In this document: one piece after another, positions 13,201 through 23,707 of the stretch
Position numbering within the stretch: position 1 is the first letter of the stretch
How the letters are laid out: every line of letters starts with the position of its first letter
NCBI GenBank assembly: GCA_019914995.1
Contig: CM034138.1
Location: forward strand, 682,001-746,000
Direction of reading: 5' to 3'
Origin: Acanthochlamys bracteata
Lineage: Eukaryota > Streptophyta > Magnoliopsida > Pandanales > Velloziaceae
Length of the DNA stretch: 64,000 nucleotides
Program-made: the position numbers and the translations under genes
The notes under the pieces: generated by a model
The model's input: only the letters and a program-made list of their open reading frames with translations
Told to the model about the DNA's origin: nothing
The model's database searches: none

Positions 13201-13464
13201 GATAAGAAAGCACCAACAAATACACCTTCCGAAGGCTTAGCCCCACATAACTGCAAGAATATATAGTCACATCTTTCGTAATAAACCCAGAGCGGACATT
13301 AGTACTTAAATAATACACTCCATTTTTAACTTTGAGAAGGGATAATAATACAGAATATAGGCACATTCTCTGAAGATAAAAAGCTTAGCAATCCAAGTTT
13401 AAAAATGATGCAAGTACATGAGTTCCGTAACCAATTAACCTTTACAGAGCGGCTTACTTGAAAA

Positions 13465-13513
<49 letters not shown>

Positions 13514-16180
13514 GCCACTATTCTTGAGGTTGTTTGCAGAACATACCAATGCAACTGTGCCACATAAACACATAAATAAGAAGATTTGAAGTAAACCTCC
13601 CAGAACAGCAACTGCCCTTACAACACGAAGCTGAAATTGTGGAAGCAAAAGATTCATACAAACATAAGAATCCACGTATTTTAATATAGCTCCTCAGGTT
13701 CTTAAGGAAAACCTTGGCTGTAGAGAACTCCAGGCCTAATGCAAATAGAAGAAAGATCGCGCCAAATTGAGCAACAGTTTCAACCTACATGATGTTGAAG
13801 CACATAAGACTTGCAATTAGCTTATATGACATGCTGTTTTCTACAAAAATATGAAGCAAGAAGAAGCTACAACACTCTTTGAGACAACTGCAGAATTAAC
13901 TTATTCTTAAATTTATAGGTGCATCATTGAACAAGTGACCAGAAGCCAGCGTAGTACCGCATTATTCACCTCTAAAGGGAAAACAAGGCACCAAATTTGA
14001 AACTAAGTTCCCAAAGCTTCCCATCATGAAATTATTCACAAATTCCATTATAATTAATGAGGTAGTGCTGAAACAATTTATCTATCAAAAGCATAACCAT
14101 CCCCTAATATGTATATCACATTACGTCATGCTACTCCCTATGTCCAGGGATTATTCTTTTGCATGCATAAATGTTTTTGTGGCACTAAGATAGCGATAAC
14201 AGACAAGCAAATATCACAACCACCAGAAAAAAAGAAAAAAAAAATCAGACATGTAAAAAAGCACCTTACTTGCACCATTTCACTGACAAAGCTAAATCCT
14301 CCTGGTCCAATAATGGAACCTGCAAGAAGATATCCAGTAATCACCTGTGTGAAAGTTTTATTTCTGTCAAAATGCAACTTTGGAAACATAATACTAGAAT
14401 TAGAAAGATTCAAAGTAGAGATTATTGAAGATAAGAAAGAAGATGTTTAGCACATCTCTTGACCAAAATCACAAGCTAAGCTCTCCAAAATTATCTGTAA
14501 TATTGGGGAAAAGTACCGGTTGTCCAGCACATGCAAATGCAATGCCACCACATGTGGCAGATACAATGACCACGACGAGATCAGATATTAACCTGCATAT
14601 GAGAAAGTTAATAACTAGAAAATTAATGGATAGTCAAGTATAAGAAACTCATTATATAAGAAATGAATAGAATAAAGCCCAATGAGCATGAAATATATAG
14701 CTATCTGTGCACAAAAAGTAAATAATTCGCATGGCCTGAAAGCGATGCTTTACAGAAGGTCCTTAAGCATACCTTAAATCTAATTGAAGTACAGGATACT
14801 TCGACTTAGGTTTTGATATTATGAAGATGTTATCCTGACAGATAAAGTTAAGTGATCAGCTTCAGTTGATAATCAACAAGCAAATTACAAAGACCAATCA
14901 TCAACAAGTTTATACAAAACCATTGGAGATCAATTACCTTCCTATCTATTAAAGTTGGAATATCCTCAGGTCGATTTTCATTGTCCAAATTGAAAACATC
15001 ATGAAGCTGGAATGACCTAAGGAAAAGAATATAGAAGCTGAGAACCAGAATGCAATCATATACTCCTGCAATCTTAAACATGCATTGTTTATTTCTTCAG
15101 ATATGGGAGAAACGGAACAGATGGATGAAGTCAAATTGTCACAATTGGAAAGAAAAAGCCACAAGATAGAGGAAATACTTCTCCTCTTTAGTCTCATTCT
15201 TCTTTGTGTTAACTCTAGCAACAGTCTCCAAGACAGCCTGATTGAGAAATTAAAAAGGATTAGCTACCTAGATCACAGCATTGAAAACATAGGAAGTAAA
15301 CAAAACCATACAATAAAGTGAACATAAGGACCCTTAAACAGAATGAATTGAGTCAGAACACTTTGAAGAATCGAAGGCAGCAATTCCAGATATAAACTTT
15401 GAAGCTTCTAGTGTATAGGCGAAACTCTTCTCAAAAAGTAAAGACCTGGTTCCCTGCAACACTGTTATTAAAGCTGCCTGGATCAGTTTCTGTAGAAAGA
15501 AAAAGAACATTAGTATCCATCAACAAAGATCTGTAATATTGCATAAAGTCAGTCTAAATTTATGCAAGAAAAATTGATGACTACATGAATTGAAAGCGGC
15601 ATAGCTATTCAGTGCAAAAGAAAAAGCATCCAAAAACCTCATTACTTATTCTACAAAAGAACCACTTTATTGTGTATTATACAAAGACTTGAAATTAAAA
15701 TAACAGTTTGAGTGGAAGATGCCAGACAAAGTTGCATGCTGCATTCACAATTTGAAAATCTTTGAAGGTTAAAAAAAGGTTGAAAAATGTAAAACAACTT
15801 AAAGCCCTCCATAATGCTGGCATTATGAGCATGATCTTGAAAATTTATTCAGGAACCTATGACAAGCCTCAAAACACCATTCAGAGCAACTTGATGCTGT
15901 TGATGAAGAGCCAAACCATGATCATCATGCATTTCAGATAAAACTGACCTCCAGACTCCAAATTTATCACAATCTAAGCCAATTACTATACCACACAAAG
16001 TAAATAATATTCCAAACTCAGTCTAGACAACAACCAGGACAATGCGACAGTCACTCCAGATGCTAATTTCATTAGCTTAGAAATTCCTAGCTTAACCAGA
16101 ATAACAGGAAACAGTTAACCAGCTTAATAGAAAACAGTGAAACTAGTGAATGACCACCATTCAATCACGAATTACGTAGA

Positions 16181-16226
<46 letters not shown>

Positions 16227-16579
16227 CAGATCAAGCAAATTCCATTCTCTCAGATACACGCTTATAAATAATCTATGCAGGATATATTTCCTATCAAAAA
16301 AATTTTAAATGGGGAGAACGACAGAGTAAAGGCACACTGACCTCCGCCGGTTTGTTCCTGTTCACTCTCAGGGAACTCTTTCTGCAAAGCACGATCGATC
16401 ATCTCCGCAAAGCTTCCTTCCCGTGTAGCATTACCCTGTGGCGGCACCTCTACCTTTGTGTCGCCCACCGCCACCGCCGCCTTCATGGCATCTCCTTCTC
16501 CAACCGTCGTCTGCGCCGCCGCAACGCAAGATAGCAACACTGCTAGCACAATTGCCACAGTACATGCTCGAATCTTCAT
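10201..16579 (-). CDS. KEA5: K+ efflux antiporter, KEA4/5/6 group
   Basis: Twenty exons give 585 residues: 16579-16342, 15489-15446, 15237-15179, 15016-14938, 14834-14773, 14592-14517, 14344-14270, 13784-13713, 13630-13547, 13250-13182, 12980-12903, 12809-12721, 12411-12315, 12228-12175, 11734-11639, 11346-11158, 11085-11008, 10639-10595, 10457-10365, 10281-10201. A signal peptide (MKIRACTVAIVLAVLLSC) and a polar N-terminal region precede a CPA2 exchanger domain with conserved GYLLAGSIIGPGG, LGLEFS, GAFLSMSSTAV, ILQDCAVG and LSLELGSF segments. There is no RCK/KTN domain, as expected for KEA4-6, which exchange K+ for H+ in endomembrane compartments such as Golgi, TGN and prevacuole. The C-terminus KRIVLMVQGSHDS lies in the last exon. 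If the exon 19 donor is skipped, an alternative ten-residue tail results, stopping at 10332. The specific paralogue (4, 5 or 6) is not resolved. Confidence 0.93.
13467..13513. repeat. (AAT)n microsatellite in a KEA intron
   Basis: About 15-16 AAT units on the plus strand lie in the KEA intron between exons 9 and 10, starting about 33 bp from the exon 9 donor. The minus-strand open frame coding a run of Tyr is an artefact of this repeat. Confidence 0.95.
16185..16224. repeat. (TA)20 microsatellite in KEA intron 1
   Basis: Forty bases of perfect TA repeat in the first KEA intron, about 120 bp downstream of the exon 1 donor on the minus strand. Confidence 0.95.
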
Positions 16580-16839
16580 CCAGAGCACAGATAGATAGAG
16601 AGCTCAACTAATAAACTCCCACTTCTAAGTTACAACTTGCTTGTTCAAATTGGCCAACAACTGAACGGAATTGAAATTCAATTTCAATCTCAAAGTTTTA
16701 AGCTATACAATTTCAATCTCAAAGTAGAATAAGAAGAAAAAAGCAGTAGCGGTAAGAGTGGTGGTTGTTTTGTTTTTTAGTTTAGATCTGGGCAAAAGAA
16801 CAAACGAATCACTTCTGCTGCTGCAGTGAAAAATAACAC

Positions 16840-16866
16840 GAAGAAGAAGAAGAAGAAGAAGAAGAA
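16840..16866. repeat. (GAA)9 run upstream of KEA
   Basis: A GAA/TTC triplet run lies about 260 bp upstream of the KEA start codon. On the KEA sense strand it is a CTT-rich tract, as is common in plant 5' regions. Confidence 0.8.
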
Positions 16867-17010
16867 AGAGTGGCACGTGCGATCAATTCCTGTTCCGCGG
16901 GAATGACACAACGCTATCTTTCACAAGAAATTTATGAAAATTACAGATTTTCAATAAAAGACCTTTAAATTTGTTGGCATTGCTGAATTGAACAGAACGC
17001 TCTTGAAATA

Positions 17011-17241
17011 AAGAGCACGTTTTGGCTTTTTACTTTAAATTTTTTAATTTTTTATTTCATATTTTTAATATGTATTTCATAAATATTTAAAACTTTTATT
17101 TAAAAATTTAAAAATTATAAAAAAATTTATATAATAAATTATTTTTATTTTATAAAAAAATTAAAATTTATTATTTTAAAAAAATAAAAATATTTTTAAT
17201 TTCAGAAAAATTTAATTTTATAAATAATTCCAAACGCTCTT
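17011..17241. mobile_element. Small inverted-repeat (MITE-like) element upstream of KEA
   Basis: The left edge AAGAGCACGTTTTGG and the reverse complement of the right edge, GAAGAGCGTTTGGAATT, form short imperfect inverted repeats around a very AT-rich 230 bp interior. The TGCGTTTGG-like core resembles the Tourist-like copies elsewhere in the window. I could not fix a target-site duplication. Confidence 0.4.
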
Positions 17242-18160
17242 CGCCACAAGCTTATTCTTTTAGCAATAAAGAACTACTAATATTTTGGAATTCCGTGGTG
17301 GATATAATTGAGCTACAGTAATGGGCTCTTAGATATGTGGATCAGAAATAAGGCCCAGCTAAGGATGGTGTGGGATTACGGTGGAGTTGAGGAACAGGTT
17401 AAGGTTATTGTAGGCTGAAGTTTGTTGTGCACGCACTTGCTTGCCACAACAAAAAGAGTGTGTTTATTAGTTGAAGATAATTATTCAACTGAAAATTTTG
17501 CATTAACTTTTAGAAGGTAGGTACAAAAAAAGTTGATTAATAAACTATATTGATTTCATTAGCTTTTCGACAATGAAATTTCAAAGTTTAAACCTAACAA
17601 ATACGAATAAAAACTTTTGAATATTAGACAAATTTTGACAGGTTAAACTCGTGAAAATATGTCACTGTCTTTATACCTAGATGTAGCTGGAAGAGTACAT
17701 TAATATTTGCAAAATTTTGAAATTAGTAGTAAAAAAGACGCCAACTGTGACATTAAGGTATATTCGAAAGTACTTATCACTACATTCATTAATTTATTAA
17801 TTTTATTTACAAAATTTATTTAAAAATATAAAATAAAAAGCCTGTTGATCGAACAACAAACATGCACCAAGCCAACAAGAACATCAACTACATTCATTCC
17901 TTGATTCTGACTGTAGCAATCTGTGTAACGGATACAAATGGTCGTTTTAATTCTTCTTTTATTGATCGCAAGAAAATTTTGCAGACTAATCGAAGAAAAT
18001 GGACTACCCAAAAAAAAAAAAAAAAAGGATTCTCGTAGTACTGCAACGCATATAGGAACCCATTTGGAAACTTTACATATATTGATATAATCATCAGAAA
18101 GAAATAGTTCCTTTCAGAATATGTTAGAGGAGATGATAAGATCAGATACTCTCGTGCTTT

Positions 18161-19926
18161 TTACCATCTCAGCTTAGCTGGGAAGTACTGCAGGCCAAAA
18201 AAAAATTTATTTCAGTGAATAAATGAGTAACAAATTTTGGAAAAGAAAGCGAATTACGATATTTTGCTTTAAAAAGTTTTTGACCTTCTCAATGAGAGAC
18301 AGGTAGTAAGGCTTCACTTTCCCAACATCAATTCTAACTTTGCTTTTGCTGTACAGATCATACTTGCTGAAACATTACGTTACGTTAACTTTGGAGATAT
18401 ATTTGGCACACAAATCAAACAAGTTCAAGAGTATGTGATTGCATTACTTGAATATATGCAGCCATTTCATGTTCTCTTTATCTTCCTCATTCATCAGATG
18501 CATATACGCGCCGTGCTTGTGCAATGCTGAAACAGATTAGAATCAAGTCTTACAACTCTGTAAACAGATTAGAAAAGTAGAGATTGTATAGAGCGTACGA
18601 TAGAAAGAATGATATCTAATGACGAACAATCCTGCTGAAGGTAGAGTTGTTTTGTTCTCCTTGGCAACCTGGAAACATTTCATGGTTTAATTTCAGAAAC
18701 TGCAGGATCAATCTTTCATGCAACTACGAAGATGGAAATTTCATACCAAGTACATGTAGTCATCATGGCCCCATGACATTAACACATTGTTAAGACCACA
18801 GCCTTCAGAATACACACCAAACTTTGTATTGTATCTAGGATCATTGTAGTCTGGGTTGGCTTTGAAGTACTGCAACAAGGGATTCCCTTGGACAAATCAG
18901 TAACCTGGAATAGCTGGTTTCTGGTTTGCATACATTGAGTTGATTTTAGGGATATACCTTGTGGTGTACATTTGATTCGTCGTAAGCACAACCAACGGGG
19001 AACGTATCTCCAACAACAGCCCATTGAGGAAGCTGACCGAAGCTAGGATGAAGAAGGACCTTTCCAAGATCTGAAGTCATAGAAACCCGAATACGGTACA
19101 TGAGAAAACACAGGGCCTGCTTTGAAATGCATAGCATTGAGTACGCATAATGCTTTAAAAGATGCAAGTAACACCATGGATAAGGCCAGTTAAGTGCAAC
19201 CAATCTTCATCTGGGTAATCCTTCCTAATAGCTTCAGCAGTTTGGAGCAAATGTTCAATCTGCGGCTCATCAAGATCAGGATCACTCTCATCAACAAACT
19301 CATTCAGAAGCTCACAGCATTCCCAAATGTTCATCTCTACCCGGTTCAACTCGCCATACTCTTCCCTCATTTTTGTGACCTATAAATTGTCCGCAAACCG
19401 GTCAGCACAAGCTCTACTACCTGTGGTTCATGATGCTTTTAGAAGATAAAAGAAGTATTTATGCATACAAATTCATAGGACTGGTGAGTGTGGTTCATCC
19501 TGTAAAATTCTTCTACGCCTTTCTGCCTCTCAGTTTCAGCATCGTAGTCCCTGTCATGAATTCCATTCCAACAACTTTCCTCTGAGTATGTTTCAGACTT
19601 ATGAACCTCTATGGATTCAAGATAGAAATGTTAGAGTACCTAAAGTTATGGCCAAAAGCATTAGAGTCAGGTACATGGAATCCACCGTTCAGGATTAATT
19701 CCTTTGAATCACAGGGTTCCTTCTCCTCCGCCTCCAAATCTGAACAATTGCGCAGAGGTGTTTCTTACAAACATAAGAAAACATAAACACACAGCAAAAG
19801 AAATACCAATCTTTCCTAAGATTCATTTCAAGAAACAATTTCAAAACCCAAATAAACAGAGAATTACGAAAATTAGAAGCACTAGTAAAACCCACCATTG
19901 CGGCGTTGCCCAATGATCACAGTCAT
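18161..19926 (-). CDS. MIOX: Inositol oxygenase (MIOX)
   Basis: Ten exons give 303 residues: 19926-19896, 19739-19640, 19550-19469, 19379-19175, 19070-18958, 18869-18747, 18668-18599, 18526-18448, 18366-18285, 18187-18161. The enzyme is a cytosolic di-iron oxygenase that cleaves myo-inositol with O2 to D-glucuronate, feeding UDP-glucuronate and cell-wall precursors and, in some models, ascorbate. The family HD-type metal motifs are present: [38 protein letters not shown] and [11 protein letters not shown]. The C-terminus YFPAKLRW is the family's usual ending. The N-terminus [11 protein letters not shown] is split by an intron after codon 10. Length and exon phases fit an intact gene. KEA lies upstream of it on the same strand, about 1.6 kb away. 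Confidence 0.96.
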
Positions 19927-20057
19927 AGTGCCCTATGAAATGCCACAAAGATAAAAAAGCTTTGCTGCTGCTGCTGATTCTTCTTCTTCTTCTTCTTGAG
20001 TTAAACAACGTGTTGTTGTGTTTCTCTGTAATGAAAAGAATCAAAACTGAGAAGATA

Positions 20058-20065
20058 TATTTATA
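20058..20065 (-). promoter_or_regulatory. Candidate TATA box for MIOX
   Basis: TATAAATA on the minus strand about 130 bp upstream of the MIOX start codon, a plausible spacing for a short 5' leader. Confidence 0.45.
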
Positions 20066-21393
20066 TCGAAACCATGACAGTAAAGTCAAAGATGTTAGCA
20101 TCAACCAGTTGTGATCTACTAATCAATCAGCATCCAACAAGAAAACAAACACGAAGATAACCTTTTTAATCTTTATGTTTAATATAATAATGAGAAGAAA
20201 AACAAAAACTAGAGTCACTCAAGAAACTAAAATGCTGCTTGCTAGTAAGAAGAGATCTTTGATCTCATCATCAACGTATGGTACTGAGAATGAGTCAGCA
20301 GTTGCGCGGATGTCTCACAAATGGATTTCTGTGGGTCCATATGACGTGTCTCTAGTGTTGACCGAGTTGTTGGTTTTTGTTTTTATCTGTCACCTAGTTT
20401 TGCACCGAGATCGCAAAACTAAAGGTGCGTTTGAATCGACCAAACTCACTTTTCTAATATAAATTTTATTTTAAATTTATTTTATATATTATAATTTAGA
20501 TTTTTTATACTTTTTATATTAATATATATATAATATTTTAAAATTTATTTAAAATATATAATAAAAAATTAAATAAAAAAAAGAAATAATAAGCACTTTC
20601 AAAAGTGCAGTTAGGAGTCTAAAAATATCAGCTCTAATTCTAAAATAGAAAAATTGGACTCACAACATATAAACTGCATAGATTATTAAAAAAGAAAGAA
20701 GCTGTAAGTGCAAAGTCTATGTAACAAAATTACTTTACTAATATATGTATGACTATTTCAAAGAAACTGCAAAGTCTGTGGAACAAAATTACTTTACTAA
20801 TATATGTTTGACTATTTCTTTAGCATTCAAAATTAGACAAATCTTTCTTACAAAAGTCTTTTATTTAAATTATTTAATCCATCTTAAAAGTAATATTTTT
20901 CAATCAAAAAGTTATTTTACGGATAATTTTTTATAATTATTTTATGAATTTATTATGAAGATTATTCAGATATAAGACACTCAATTTTTAGAAGATATGA
21001 TTCTCATGTCTTTATTTCAAGTAAATCGAATGAGCAAAAGAAACAAATGTTGCTAGCTAGCAACTGAATTTGACAACATTCAAAAAACGAACAAAATGTT
21101 AGAAAAATTGGTTCTATTTTAGCATAACATAGCAAAAGGAATGCAACTTCTAGAAATAGCACTTTCCAAGCATGCTCAATTCCATAGCAACTGTTACAGC
21201 AATTATAGACATGTTTACTATTATCTCAAATTTTATTTTTTAAATAAAATTTTATTATAAAATAAATAAAATTTTTTAATTAATTTTTATAAGTTCTTTA
21301 AAACTTATTTTTATTAAATAATTTAATTTTTAATTTAAATTTAAAATTAACTTTTAAAAACTCATATTTATTGAGTACCTTCTAGAATGATAA
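20066..21393. other. Intergenic, AT-rich
   Basis: No gene seen. A near-exact duplicated phrase, AATTACTTTACTAATATATG, occurs at about 20728 and 20787. A hairpin-like GCACTTTCAAAAGTGC lies near 20593. Several stretches resemble eroded small inverted-repeat elements. Confidence 0.4.
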
Positions 21394-21466
21394 GGTGCCG
21401 TGGTGTAGTGGTTATCACGTCAGTCTTACACACTGAAGGTCCCCAGTTCGATCCTGGGCGGCACCA
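21394..21466 (+). tRNA. tRNA-Val (anticodon UAC)
   Basis: A 73-nt cloverleaf. The acceptor arm GGTGCCG pairs with CGGCACC and is followed by discriminator A. The D-arm region is TGGTGTAGTGGTTATCACG. The anticodon stem TCAGT/ACTGA encloses loop CTTACAC with anticodon TAC at 21427-21429, exactly positions 34-36. The T-arm is CCCCAGTTCGATCCTGGG. There is no intron. It decodes GUA valine codons. The T-run soon after the gene could serve as an RNA polymerase III terminator. Confidence 0.95.
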
Positions 21467-22531
21467 GCTTTTTAGCTTCTGTTTTCTTTTCATATCGTCT
21501 GTGTTGCTTAATTCGTTGCTGTTTCTTATAATAGTGGTGGACCGTGAAAGAAAAGACAAACTAATATACGTTAATTTTCGTTGACCACCTTCTTTTTGTT
21601 TTTATTCTACATTGAAAATATTGAAACAATTACTAGAACAGTTTGGGTACGTTTGGAAATATAAGCCGGAGTGTTACCAACTAAAGATGTACTTACTTAA
21701 TAAATCTTTTATATTTTAATGTATTTCTTATTATATTCAATTTTATTAAATTTAAATTTACAAAATTCATCTTTCATTAACTAAAAAACAACTCTACAAA
21801 TGTCTTGGTTTTAAGTCGATTATTATTACTTCTATTATAAAATAGAGATCACCATCACACTATCCATCAAATGTTTCTGGAAATTTGAGTTTTGATGGAG
21901 GGTTCATTGTGCCTAATAGCAATGTATTTGGAAATTCTATCAAATTCTTATTGCCGTATCTTTTACCTCCAGCCCTCTATTTTACGTTAATTTAATTTTA
22001 GAAAATAATAACAACAAGCTTCTGATATAATTCACTGCATGCGTCTTGAATAAATTGCAGGGACTAATAGCCCCAAAGGTAAACAGTGCAGCTGCATCAT
22101 TAGCAACTGTATTTGCTGTCTAGGCAAATGATAAGTTTTTAAGGTTGCAGTCAATACCTTCTTCTCTCTGCTAAAGGTAATTACTAGCAAACAGGTGTTG
22201 ATATATGCTTTTAGGTCAAGGGGATTAAGCCCATTAAGCACATAAATAAACAGAAGAGTAAAACCTTAGTTAATTAGCTTGTTTAATAAAAAGCCCAGAA
22301 AATGCTGGCGTTGGTTGCGGTGCGGGTGCAATAAAAGAAATAGATAGAGAGACTCGTGGTACGTACGGAAAGAACAAGTGTCTGAAAAAGCCTCACCATA
22401 TAATGCACGTAATCAAAATTCTCATGCAACGTGTCCACCTCGCTATCATGCCTTCTTCTCCTTTCTTCCAATATCTAGATCTCCCCAGAAACCGCAATCA
22501 TCAATGTTTTTAACAACCTTGGTTCATTTCA
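21467..22531. other. Intergenic between tRNA-Val and the CCCH gene
   Basis: No gene is supported. The minus-strand open frames at 22032-22241 and 22283-22471 lack recognisable domains. Confidence 0.4.
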
Positions 22532-22785
22532 GGCGTGTTTACTTAGAGGGTGGAAGTGGAGTTTTAGGGGAAGTAGAGTTTTTAGAAAATAAATTTAAAA
22601 AATAAAATAAAAAATATTTAATAAAAAATAAAATTTTATATTAATTATATATTTTTAGTAAGTTTTAAATTTGAATTTTTAAAAAAAAATTTATTGATAA
22701 AAAAATTTATTTTAATTTTTATAAGTATTTATGTAAAATTTGAGTTTAAAGGAAGTGGAGTTTAGGGGTGTTGGTAAACACGCCC
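22532..22785. mobile_element. MITE with GGCGTGTTTAC inverted ends, upstream of the CCCH gene
   Basis: The left end is GGCGTGTTTAC followed by GGAAGTGGAGTTT nearby. The right end is its mirror: AGGAAGTGGAGTTTAGGGG, then GTAAACACGCCC. TTCA flanks both sides and may be the target duplication. The element is about 254 bp, AT-rich inside and encodes nothing. It ends about 145 bp before the CCCH gene's start codon, so it may contribute to that promoter or 5' leader. Confidence 0.65.
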
Positions 22786-22930
22786 TTCATTGATTCATCT
22801 CTCCCAAGTTTCTTAACAGACTTTCTGAAATGTACACCGATCGTTTTCATCTATAATAAGCATCAATTTCGTGTCGATTTGAAATCTTCTCTATCAGACC
22901 TCTCCAGTTGCAGCAGCAGCAGAAATAATA

Positions 22931-23707
22931 ATGCTTGGAGTTAGCAGAGGTAATATTATCCATTCTTCAACAACAAGACAACAACCATGGCAGCAACAAA
23001 CATCTTCAATGTTCTTGTCCCCTGAAGCTTTCTCATCTCTGCAACCTTACATCTCTGAAACCTTCACTGGCACTAACAAGAACCTTATCAATGAAGAACA
23101 TTACTACTCATTTCCGTTGCTATTTAACGATATTGACGATGAGAAACAAGAGAAGAACATCTTAACAGATGGTGACGAGTTTTTTATGTACAAGTTTAAA
23201 GTGCAACAATGCACAAGAGGAGCCGCGCACGAATGGACTTCATGCCCGTACGCACATCCTGGAGAAAAAGCAGCACGTCGAGAACCACGTCTTCACTCCG
23301 GCACGCCATGTCCGGAGTTTCGCAAACTCGGAAGATGTTCTCGTGGATCAGCTTGTACGTTAGCGCACGGTACGTTCGAGTGCTGGTTGCATCCTGATAG
23401 GTACAGAACTCGTGCGTGCAGAGACGGTGCAGAGTGCAAGAGACCTGTTTGTTTCTTCGCACACAACCGAGCGCAGCTGAGAAAGACAAAAGCCACGGAA
23501 GCCAAAGGGATCCTTCCGTTTCCGGTTGATTCGCCGCCGGTTTTACCGAGTGGGTATTCTGTTGATCGTGATGCTTTGTTGTTAGAGTTCCTGAAGAAAG
23601 TCCAGATTAGTGGTAGACAGCAAGAGACGGCGGAGATAAGGACTGTTGAGACAACGGACGGCGAAGATGCGCCGGATGTTGGTTGGGTTGCTGAATTAAT
23701 TAACTAA
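22931..23707 (+). CDS. RR-type tandem CCCH zinc-finger protein (TZF4/5/6-like)
   Basis: A single exon gives 258 residues. The plant RR region, C94-X5-H100-X4-C105-X3-H109, precedes finger 1, C127-X8-C136-X5-C142-X3-H146, and finger 2, C163-X5-C169-X4-C174-X3-H178. Between the fingers is the signature GTFECWLHPDRYRT. Proteins with this arrangement bind AU-rich RNA, shuttle between nucleus and cytoplasmic granules, and regulate hormone, seed and stress responses. No ankyrin repeats are present and the C-terminal tail is short, so it fits the short members (SOMNUS, TZF5, PEI1) better than the ankyrin-bearing ones. The DNA coding the fingers is clearly more GC-rich than the surroundings. The exact orthologue is uncertain. 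Confidence 0.92.
   Translation: MLGVSRGNIIHSSTTRQQPWQQQTSSMFLSPEAFSSLQPYISETFTGTNKNLINEEHYYSFPLLFNDIDDEKQEKNILTDGDEFFMYKFKVQQCTRGAAHEWTSCPYAHPGEKAARREPRLHSGTPCPEFRKLGRCSRGSACTLAHGTFECWLHPDRYRTRACRDGAECKRPVCFFAHNRAQLRKTKATEAKGILPFPVDSPPVLPSGYSVDRDALLLEFLKKVQISGRQQETAEIRTVETTDGEDAPDVGWVAELIN

Noticed and set aside
13454-13675. Open frame ending in a long Tyr run (minus strand)
   Set aside because: The Tyr run is the AAT microsatellite in the KEA intron. Only the exon 9 part is real coding sequence.
20421-20630. GGTGCGTTTGAATCG start resembling the Tourist-like ends
   Set aside because: I could not find a matching inverted end; the right side is only a short local hairpin.
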